From: DATBSK01 sp040902705
Lineage (GTDB): Bacteria; Actinomycetota; Acidimicrobiia; IMCC26256; PALSA-555
Reading direction: 5' to 3'
Length of the DNA stretch: 8,397 nt
NCBI GenBank assembly: GCA_040902705.1
Contig: JBBDWT010000024.1
Coordinates: forward strand, 1 to 8,397
The translations under genes and the position numbers were made by a program. The notes under the pieces were generated by a model, which did no database searches, had not been told where the DNA came from, and saw nothing but the letters and a program-made list of their open reading frames with translations. How positions within the stretch are numbered: position 1 is the stretch's first letter; the number at the start of each line of letters is the position of its first letter. Positions 1 through 5,304 of this stretch are shown here, in pieces.

Positions 1-2219
1 CGGTAGATGTCGTCGGGCGTGACGACGTTCTTCAGGCTCTTGCCCATCTTGCCGAACTCGCGCGTGACGGGCTCGCCGCCGTGGAAGAAGCCGCCGTCGC
101 GCTCCTCGACCTCGGTCGCCTCGACCGCGAAGCCGCGCGCGTCGCGGAACGCGGGCGCCTGGATGTACCCCTGGTTGTAGAGGCGGTGGAACGGCTCGGG
201 ACTCGAGACGAAGCCGAGGTCGTAGAGGACCTTGTGCCAGAAGCGCGCGTACAGGAGGTGCAGGACCGCGTGCTCCACGCCACCGACGTAGAGGTCGACA
301 CCTCCCGGCGCCATCCAGTAGCGGTCGACCTCGGCGTCGACGAACGCGTCCTCGTTCGTCGGGTCGAGGTAGCGCAGGTAGTACCAGCACGAGCCCGCCC
401 ACTGCGGCATCGTGTTCGTCTCGCGGACGTACCGCTGCGGCCCGTCACCCAGGTCGAGCTGTACCTCGAGCCACTGCTCGGCACGCGCGAGCGGCGGCTC
501 GGCGTCGCTGTCGGCGGCGTCGGGATCGAGCGCCTGCGGCTTGAAGTCGTCGCGCTCCGGGAGCTCGACCGGGAGCGCGTCCTCGGGCACAGCGTGCGGG
601 TGGCCCTGCTCGTCGTAGACGATCGGGAACGGCTCTCCCCAGTAGCGCTGCCGACTGAACAGCCAGTCGCGCAGCTTGTACGTGAGGGCCGGGGAGCCGA
701 AGCCGTGCTCCTCGAGCCAGTCGCTCATGCGCTGCTTCGCCTCGTCGACGTGCATGCCGTCGAGGAACCCGCTGTTGATCGCGGGCCCGTCGCCGATGAA
801 CGCCTCGTCGTCGGGGAATCCCTCGGGCGGCTGCACGGTGCGGACGATCGGGAGGTGGAACTCCTCGGCGAACTCCCAGTCGCGCTCGTCCTGACCGGGC
901 ACGGCCATGATCGCCCCGGTGCCGTACCCCATGAGCACGTAGTCGGCGATGAAGACCGGGATGTTCCAGTCGTTCACGGGGTTGTGCGCGAACGCGCCGG
1001 TGAAGACGCCGGTCTTCTCGCGCCCTTCCGACTGGCGTTCGAGCTCGGTCTTGCCCGCGGCGAACTGTCGGTATGTCCTGACGGCTTCGGCTGGGAGCAC
1101 GTCGAGCCCGAACGTGCCGCGCCATTCCGTCGGCGAGTCCTGCGGCCATTCGGACGGGACGATCGTGTCGACGAGCGGATGCTCGGGCGCGAGCACCATG
1201 TACGTCGCGCCGAACAGCGTGTCGGGACGCGTCGTGAACACCTCGATGTCGACGCCCTCGTGCTCCTCGACCGGGAACCGGATCGTTGCGCCGGTGCTCC
1301 GCCCGATCCAGTTGCGCTGCATCGTCTTGATCGGCTCGGTCCAGTCGAGGAGGTCGAGGTCGGCCAGCAACCGGTCGGCGTACTTGGTGATCGCGAGCTT
1401 CCACTGCTTCAACGGCTTCTTGAAGACGGGGAAGTTGCCGCGCTCGCTGCGGCCCTCGGCGGTCACCTCTTCGTTCGCGAGGACCGTCCCCAGTCCCGGG
1501 CACCAGTTCACCGGCGACTCTTCGAGGTACGCGAGCCGGAAGGAGTCGATGACCTCGCGGCGGGCGCGCTCGTCGAGCTCCGACCACGGCCGCCCGCCGG
1601 GAAAGGCCTGCGAGATCGTCTCCAGCTTCCCCGCTTCGAGCTCCGCCTCGAGCTCAGCGATGGGCCGGGCCCGTTCGGCCTCGTCGTCGTACCAGGAGCC
1701 GAAGATCTGGAGGAAGATCCACTGCGTCCAGCGGTAGTAGGCGACGTCGGTCGTCGAGACGCTGCGCCGGGGATCGTGGGCGAGCCCCAGCGAGCGAAGC
1801 TGACGCCGCATCGTGGCGATGTTCTTCTCGGTCGCGGCACGAGGGTGCTGACCCGTCTCGAGCGCGTACTGCTCGGCGGGGAGCCCGAACGCGTCGTAGC
1901 CGAGCGCGTGGAGCACGTTCTTGCCGTTCATGCGGTGGTACCGAGCGAACACGTCGGTGCCGATGTACCCGAGCGGGTGCCCGACGTGGAGCCCCGCGCC
2001 GCTCGGGTACGGGAACATGTCGAGCACGTAGAGGCGCTCGCGGTCCGCCATCTCGTCGAACCCGTCGGCCAGCGGCCCGGTCGGGTTCGGCGCCCAGAAG
2101 GTGTGGTGCTCGTCCCAGTGGTCCTGCCAGCGCGCCTCGATCTCGTTCGCGAGGCGCGCCGTGTACCGGTGCGGTGGTGCCTTCGTGTCGTCGACCGCCG
2201 CGGGCGCGCTCTCGCTCAT
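1..2219 (-). CDS. leuS: Leucyl-tRNA synthetase, C-terminus cut by the window edge
   Basis: Class I aminoacyl-tRNA synthetase that activates leucine and charges tRNA-Leu in the cytoplasm. The visible 739 codons begin at ATG 2219 (MSESAPAAVDD) and run off the left edge in frame. Motifs in order: the HIGH-type motif HVGH at residues 78-81 after PYPSGAGL; the CP1 editing domain with TTRPDT at 329-334 and GTGAIMAVPGQDERD, whose last Asp (447) corresponds to the editing-pocket Asp that recognises the leucine amino group; the LRDWLFSRQRYWGEPFP segment; and KMGKS (the KMSKS loop) at 724-728. KMSKS so far along fits the longer actinobacterial form of about 950-970 residues, so some 230 residues lie outside. 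In-frame reading shows no break. The usual GHD of the editing motif reads GQD here. A TANNNT box 7 bases before ATG suggests a leaderless transcript. Assignment is secure. Confidence 0.97.
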   Translation of the reverse strand, partial: MSESAPAAVDDTKAPPHRYTARLANEIEARWQDHWDEHHTFWAPNPTGPLADGFDEMADRERLYVLDMFPYPSGAGLHVGHPLGYIGTDVFARYHRMNGKNVLHALGYDAFGLPAEQYALETGQHPRAATEKNIATMRRQLRSLGLAHDPRRSVSTTDVAYYRWTQWIFLQIFGSWYDDEAERARPIAELEAELEAGKLETISQAFPGGRPWSELDERARREVIDSFRLAYLEESPVNWCPGLGTVLANEEVTAEGRSERGNFPVFKKPLKQWKLAITKYADRLLADLDLLDWTEPIKTMQRNWIGRSTGATIRFPVEEHEGVDIEVFTTRPDTLFGATYMVLAPEHPLVDTIVPSEWPQDSPTEWRGTFGLDVLPAEAVRTYRQFAAGKTELERQSEGREKTGVFTGAFAHNPVNDWNIPVFIADYVLMGYGTGAIMAVPGQDERDWEFAEEFHLPIVRTVQPPEGFPDDEAFIGDGPAINSGFLDGMHVDEAKQRMSDWLEEHGFGSPALTYKLRDWLFSRQRYWGEPFPIVYDEQGHPHAVPEDALPVELPERDDFKPQALDPDAADSDAEPPLARAEQWLEVQLDLGDGPQRYVRETNTMPQWAGSCWYYLRYLDPTNEDAFVDAEVDRYWMAPGGVDLYVGGVEHAVLHLLYARFWHKVLYDLGFVSSPEPFHRLYNQGYIQAPAFRDARGFAVEATEVEERDGGFFHGGEPVTREFGKMGKSLKNVVTPDDIY

Positions 2220-2226
2220 CGCGGCG

Positions 2227-2232
2227 AGCGTA
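2227..2232 (-). promoter_or_regulatory. Candidate -10 box of leuS (leaderless)
   Basis: On the minus strand TACGCT fits the actinobacterial TANNNT -10 pattern and ends 7 bases before the leuS ATG, so transcription would start at or next to the start codon. No Shine-Dalgarno sequence precedes the ATG. No good -35 is visible. The same arrangement recurs before hisH, nadD and the ACT-domain gene. Confidence 0.5.
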
Positions 2233-2289
2233 GCGAGGGGTCGCGCGCGCACTCGGTGGGTTCGCTGTCACACCCCGATGCGACGATCG

Positions 2290-2301
2290 GAACATGTGTT
2301 C
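2290..2301. promoter_or_regulatory. LexA-like palindrome (SOS-box candidate)
   Basis: The sequence reads GAAC-ATGT-GTTC followed by G. It matches the Gram-positive/actinobacterial SOS box CGAACRNRYGTTCG at every defined position except the first outer C, which is G here. It lies between the divergent leuS and tRNA-Ala promoters, about 70 bases upstream of the leuS start and 56 bases upstream of the tRNA. It does not overlap either predicted core promoter, so its target, if any, is unclear. It could control transcription running through the tRNA into the endonuclease genes. A chance match remains possible. Confidence 0.4.
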
Positions 2302-2337
2302 GACATGCGCCAAGTTCGAGGAACGCGAGGCGGCCGG

Positions 2338-2343
2338 TAGTCT
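2338..2343 (+). promoter_or_regulatory. Candidate -10 box of the tRNA-Ala gene
   Basis: TAGTCT fits TANNNT and lies 13 bases before the first base of the tRNA, giving a short 5' leader for RNase P to remove. Seventeen bases upstream is TTCGAG (2315-2320), a weak -35 match. The same transcript probably reaches the endonuclease genes, because no terminator is seen after the tRNA. Confidence 0.45.
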
Positions 2344-2356
2344 GATCGTCCCTCAC

Positions 2357-2429
2357 GGGGCCGTAGCTCAGTTGGTAGAGCGCTTCCATGGCATGGAAGA
2401 GGCAGCGCGTTCGATCCGCGTCGGCTCCA
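2357..2429 (+). tRNA. tRNA-Ala (anticodon GGC)
   Basis: A complete 73-base cloverleaf. The acceptor stem GGGGCCG (2357-2363) pairs with CGGCTCC (2422-2428) and contains G3-U70, the alanine identity pair. The D stem is GCTC/GAGC. The anticodon stem CTTCC/GGAAG (2383-2387, 2395-2399) encloses the loop ATGGCAT with anticodon GGC at 2390-2392. The variable loop is 5 bases. The T stem GCGCG/CGCGT has one G-U pair and the loop TTCGATC. The discriminator base is A2429. CCA is not encoded (CGT follows), so it must be added after transcription. There is no intron: the gene is intact although endonuclease genes begin directly after it. Confidence 0.96.
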
Positions 2430-2446
2430 CGTCAACCCTTGCGTTC

Positions 2447-2896
2447 ATGCTCGCCGGCTTCGTCGCCGGCGAGGGGTCGTTCAACGTCACGCGGCGCCTG
2501 CCCCCGTTCGCCGACAGGGTCCCCAGGCTCTCGTTCCGGTTCGATGTGACCGTCGCCACCCGCGACCGACCGATCCTCGAGCAGCTGCGATCGTTGCTCG
2601 GTTTCGGCTCCATCACCGATCGACGTCCGGGGAAACCGGCATGGCAGCCAACCAGTCAGCTGCGCATCGCGTCGATCAAGGCGCACCTCGCGGCGACGAT
2701 CCCGTGGGCAGACGAGCACCTCCTCGTCTCCAACAAGCGAGCGCAGTACGAGCGCTGGCGCGACGCGCTCCTCGGATACGAGATCGAGCATCCACGCCAA
2801 GTGGGCCGGTCGCGATGTAGCGAGCCGGGCTGCGACGACTTCGTCCGCGGCCGCGGTCTTTGCCGACGTCACTACTACCGTGCCACCGGCTACTGA
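2447..2896 (+). CDS. LAGLIDADG homing endonuclease, single motif, with C-terminal zinc-finger-like motif (copy 1)
   Basis: Predicted site-specific DNA endonuclease of the LAGLIDADG family, 149 residues from ATG 2447. The motif LAGFVAGEG is at residues 2-10, with Glu9 at the metal-binding acidic position. The usual body follows: RDRPILEQLRSLLGFGSI at 39-56, then IPWADEHLL and the KRAQYERW segment at 97-104. A tail with C124, C129, C139 and H142 (C-x4-C-x9-C-x2-H, then YYR) looks like a small zinc finger for DNA binding. One motif implies a dimer. The start is uncertain: ATG 2447 puts the motif at the extreme N-terminus and has no Shine-Dalgarno or -10 box, while the frame stays open upstream through the tRNA gene, with another ATG at 2393 in the anticodon loop. 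The 3' end overlaps the next gene by 17 bases. Function is inferred from family motifs; the target site is unknown. Confidence 0.82.
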   Translation: MLAGFVAGEGSFNVTRRLPPFADRVPRLSFRFDVTVATRDRPILEQLRSLLGFGSITDRRPGKPAWQPTSQLRIASIKAHLAATIPWADEHLLVSNKRAQYERWRDALLGYEIEHPRQVGRSRCSEPGCDDFVRGRGLCRRHYYRATGY

Positions 2897-3326
2897 TGCG
2901 CTCGCCGCCCTCGTCGGCGGCTTCGTCGCGGCTGAGGGATGTTTCACCAAGACGGGCCATCCTCCAAGGTTCACGTTCGCTGTCGGGCTCGGCGCGACCG
3001 ACGCGGGGATGTGCGAGCTGTTCCTCGCGTTCTTCGGCGTCGGGCACATCCACCACTCGCCGCGCCGGAAGGCGCACTACGACGACGAGGTGACGTTCGC
3101 GATCGGGTCGATGCGGGACCACCTCGACGTCACGATCCCGTTCATGGACGCGCACCTGCCCGAGTCGTACAAGCGCACCCAGTACCTCGCGTGGCGCGCC
3201 GAGCTGCTCGAGTACTGGGAGCACCGGGCGAAGCGACGGCGCGCGTGCACCGTCGACGGATGCGAGCGGCCGCGCCGGGCGCACGGGTACTGCCGACAGC
3301 ACCTGTGGACGCACCTCGGGCGATGA
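2880..3326 (+). CDS. LAGLIDADG homing endonuclease, single motif, with C-terminal zinc-finger-like motif (copy 2)
   Basis: A 148-residue paralogue of the gene just upstream with the same domain order. The LAGLIDADG-type helix LVGGFVAAEG is at residues 11-20 with Glu19 as the metal-binding acid. It is followed by CELFLAFFGVGHIHHS, the VTIPFMDAHL segment, and KRTQYLAWRAELLEYW at 98-113. The tail carries C123, C128, C138 and H141 with exactly the C-x4-C-x9-C-x2-H spacing of copy 1. GTG 2880 is the only start before the motif. It lies inside copy 1 (17-base overlap, different frame), so translation is probably coupled. The gene ends 3 bases before the stop codon of the convergent gene downstream. 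The two copies are clearly diverged in sequence, so this is not a recent duplication. They may act as separate homodimers or together as a heterodimer (inference). Confidence 0.82.
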   Translation: MPPATDALAALVGGFVAAEGCFTKTGHPPRFTFAVGLGATDAGMCELFLAFFGVGHIHHSPRRKAHYDDEVTFAIGSMRDHLDVTIPFMDAHLPESYKRTQYLAWRAELLEYWEHRAKRRRACTVDGCERPRRAHGYCRQHLWTHLGR

Positions 3327-3329
3327 CGC

Positions 3330-4637
3330 TCAGCCCTGGGCGAGCTCGTCCATCAGCTCGCGGATGCGGTCGTGAGCCAGCAGGCGGGTGCGGAAGAACT
3401 CGTTGACGAGCTCCGACGACTGCTCTCGCACGTCGGCGAGCGCGGAGGCCCAGTCGCCCGACGCGCCACCTTCGCTCAGCGCAGCTTCCTCCACGTCGCG
3501 GAGCTCGGCGAGGAGCGCCGCCTCGTCGGCGCCGTCGGTCGCGTCGGCGATCGACTCCCGAACGACGCCGATCTGCTCCAGCACCATCCGTCGGTCGATG
3601 CCCGAGCTCGGATCGAGCGCGTGGTCGGCCGCTTCGAGGAGCCCGGGCACCTGGTACAGCCGCGATTGCGGCTCGTCGAACAGCTCACGGACGTACGCCG
3701 CGGCCTCGAGCTCGTCCGCCACCCGGCACAGGTTGTACAGGCGCTTCGCGACCTTGCCGAAGCTCGGCTCCACGGTCGAGTAGTGGACGACCTGCTCGCG
3801 CATCGCGTCCCGGTAGGCCTCGCGCGCGCCCGGCGCGACGAGTGCTTGCAGGCGCTCGACCAGCGCGAGCGCGCCAGCCTCGAGGTACACCTCCTGCACG
3901 AGAGGGTCGATCGCGCCGTCGAGGGAACGGATCGCCCCGGCCGGGTCCTCCCAGGTCACGTCCATGACGTTGCTGGCCAGCGCGATCCGGCCCTGCTCGC
4001 GGTCGGCGACGATCCAGTAGAGGTAGAGCCACCCCGAGGCGACGTCGGCGTCGTCCCACTCGTACGTGCGCGGCGGGCCGTCCGCGGCTTCGACCGTGAT
4101 CCGGCCGGCCAGCACGTCGGGCGTCGTCCACTCGATCGTGTGGCCGGCATCGAGCGAGGCACCCCGCTGGACGACCGGCTCGGGATAGGTCCCCAGGTCC
4201 GCCTCGACCAGGACGATGTCGGGCTGGCTCACCGCGCGCAATGCGGTTGCACGCATCGCCTCCCGGAAGATGCGCTGGGCCTCGCCTTCCGTCTCCGCGT
4301 GGATGTGGATCCGCTCGAAGAAGTCGGCGTCGCCGGGGAAGAGCTGGATCTTCCCCTGCGCCGCGCTCCCCGCGATCGCGATCGCCGACTCGATCTCGGG
4401 CCGCGGCTCGATGCGCACGTACGGCACGAGGCTCCGGAAGTGCGCGAGGTCGTCGGGATCGAAGTCGAGCAGCGACACCCGGTCGCCGAACACGCCGATC
4501 TCGGCGTCCGCGGCAATGCGGTCGTCAGGGTCGCTCGCGGCGACGGCCACCATCCAGCGCCGGGCTTCCTCCGCGTCGGCCTCGAGGCCCATGCGCTCGG
4601 CGGTCGCGATCGCGTCGTCGGGGTCGAGGTCCTTCAT
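3330..4637 (-). CDS. Unrecognised protein with nucleotidyltransferase-like GS...DxD signature
   Basis: A 435-residue soluble protein from ATG 4637 (MKDLDPDDAI); a GTG at 4658 would add seven residues. I do not recognise the family by name. The segment IAIAGSAAQGKIQLFPGDADFFERI (split here: IAIAGSAAQG, residues 86-95; KIQLFPGDADFFERI, 96-110) resembles the Pol-beta-type nucleotidyltransferase core: Gly90-Ser91, then Asp103-x-Asp105. A possible third carboxylate is in DIVLVEADLG (140-149). The C-terminal half is helical, with PSFGKVAKRLYNLCRV at 291-306 and LYQVPGLLEAADHAL at 327-341, recalling helical tails of nucleotidyltransferases from large DNA viruses (weak resemblance, from memory). No signal peptide or membrane segment is seen. 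It is divergent from hisH, with 55 bases between the starts, so the genes may be co-regulated. Substrate is unknown; it could transfer a nucleotide to a small molecule, RNA or protein, or be inactive. Confidence 0.7.
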   Translation of the reverse strand: MKDLDPDDAIATAERMGLEADAEEARRWMVAVAASDPDDRIAADAEIGVFGDRVSLLDFDPDDLAHFRSLVPYVRIEPRPEIESAIAIAGSAAQGKIQLFPGDADFFERIHIHAETEGEAQRIFREAMRATALRAVSQPDIVLVEADLGTYPEPVVQRGASLDAGHTIEWTTPDVLAGRITVEAADGPPRTYEWDDADVASGWLYLYWIVADREQGRIALASNVMDVTWEDPAGAIRSLDGAIDPLVQEVYLEAGALALVERLQALVAPGAREAYRDAMREQVVHYSTVEPSFGKVAKRLYNLCRVADELEAAAYVRELFDEPQSRLYQVPGLLEAADHALDPSSGIDRRMVLEQIGVVRESIADATDGADEAALLAELRDVEEAALSEGGASGDWASALADVREQSSELVNEFFRTRLLAHDRIRELMDELAQG

Positions 4638-4646
4638 GCGCCCGGA

Positions 4647-4652
4647 ACGATA
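4647..4652 (-). promoter_or_regulatory. Candidate -10 box of the nucleotidyltransferase-like gene
   Basis: TATCGT on the minus strand fits TANNNT and ends 9 bases before ATG 4637, giving a leader of only 2-3 bases. This favours ATG 4637 over the upstream GTG at 4658, which would lie upstream of this promoter. An AGGAGC at 4675-4680 on the minus strand is too far (16 bases) from that GTG to be convincing. Confidence 0.35.
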
Positions 4653-4680
4653 CGGCACGAGTCCGCGCGGCTTCGCTCCT

Positions 4681-4686
4681 TAGACT
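4681..4686 (+). promoter_or_regulatory. Candidate -10 box of the hisH-hisF operon (leaderless)
   Basis: TAGACT fits TANNNT and ends 6 bases before the GTG start of hisH at 4693, so the transcript would begin at the start codon. There is no usable Shine-Dalgarno sequence. The surroundings resemble the leuS promoter: CGAGT followed by a GC-rich spacer, then TANNNT and CG. Confidence 0.5.
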
Positions 4687-4692
4687 CGACGC

Positions 4693-5304
4693 GTGATCGG
4701 TGTCGTCGACTATCGAGCGGGCAACGCCCCGAGCGTCGGGTACGCGCTCACGCGCTTGGGCCTCGAGCACCGGCTCGTCACGACACCGGGCGAGCTGGAC
4801 GAGGTCGATCGGATCATCCTCCCCGGAGTGGGTGCGGCTCGGGCGACGCTCGACTCGCTTCGCGAATCGGGCCTGGTGGAGCCGCTCGAGCGCCGGGTGC
4901 GTGACGACGGCGTCCCGTTCCTCGGCATCTGCATCGGGCTCCAGGTGCTCTTCGAGCACTCCGAAGAGGGTGACACCACAGGTCTCTCCTGGGTGCCCGG
5001 ACGGGTGCAACGATTCGACGACACGCAGCGCGTCCCGCAGATCGGCTGGAACAGCGTCCGCGTCCTGCGCGACCACCCCGTCACCAGGGGCTTCCCCGAC
5101 GGGGGCCACTGCTACTTCGTGAACTCGTACTACGCCGCGCCGGCCGACCCCGCGCACGTCCTCGGGGAGACCTCCTACGGCGTCGAGTTCTGCTCGATCG
5201 TCGCCCACGACAACATCGTCGCCACGCAGTTCCACGCCGAGAAGAGCGGCGAGCTGGGCCTCGGCATCCTCTCCGGGTTCGCCGAGTGGGACCGAGCCGC
5301 CTGA
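4693..5304 (+). CDS. hisH: HisH-like glutamine amidotransferase subunit, divergent
   Basis: Class I glutamine amidotransferase of the HisH family, 203 residues. It should hydrolyse glutamine and pass ammonia to the HisF-like partner encoded next. The catalytic triad is present: Cys80 in GICIGLQ, and His181 and Glu183 in QFHAEKSG. PGVG at 44-47 is the oxyanion-strand motif, and the N-terminus DYRAGNAPSV matches the usual DYG.GN..SV. Differences from typical HisH: the conserved PHMGWN reads PQIGWN (Gln116), YFVHSY reads YFVNSY (Asn144), and GICLGMQ reads GICIGLQ. Both lost histidines are normally well conserved, so the glutaminase or its coupling to HisF may be altered. Start is GTG 4693; the stop TGA overlaps the hisF ATG by one base (TGATG), indicating translational coupling and a fixed ratio. 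With no other his gene in the window, a role outside histidine synthesis is possible. Confidence 0.85.
   Translation: MIGVVDYRAGNAPSVGYALTRLGLEHRLVTTPGELDEVDRIILPGVGAARATLDSLRESGLVEPLERRVRDDGVPFLGICIGLQVLFEHSEEGDTTGLSWVPGRVQRFDDTQRVPQIGWNSVRVLRDHPVTRGFPDGGHCYFVNSYYAAPADPAHVLGETSYGVEFCSIVAHDNIVATQFHAEKSGELGLGILSGFAEWDRAA

Noticed and set aside
81..2345. 754-codon open frame on the plus strand opposite leuS
   Set aside because: It uses the same codon boundaries as leuS read backwards. In GC-rich genes the codons TTA, CTA and TCA are rare, so the opposite strand lacks stops. The translation is Arg/Val/Glu/Leu-rich with no recognisable domain, and leuS is certain.
2220..2356. T-box riboswitch or attenuator in front of leuS
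   Set aside because: The region is only 137 bases, shows no T-box consensus sequence, and appears to contain a leaderless leuS promoter.
2357..2429. tRNA-Ala interrupted by a self-splicing intron carrying the endonucleases
   Set aside because: The cloverleaf is complete and uninterrupted from G1 to the discriminator base, so no intron is needed.
2896..2898. ATG overlapping the stop codon of the first endonuclease gene as the start of the second
   Set aside because: It is in a different frame from the second LAGLIDADG protein. Only GTG 2880 is an in-frame start before the motif.
2417..3340. Direct repeat of the tRNA 3' end as an attL/attR pair
   Set aside because: Nothing near 3300-3340 resembles the T-arm or acceptor 3' strand, and no integrase gene is present.
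3372..4904. 510-codon open frame on the plus strand opposite the nucleotidyltransferase-like gene
   Set aside because: It is a codon-register antisense shadow, as with leuS, and it runs into hisH. Its composition is low-complexity and no motif is seen.
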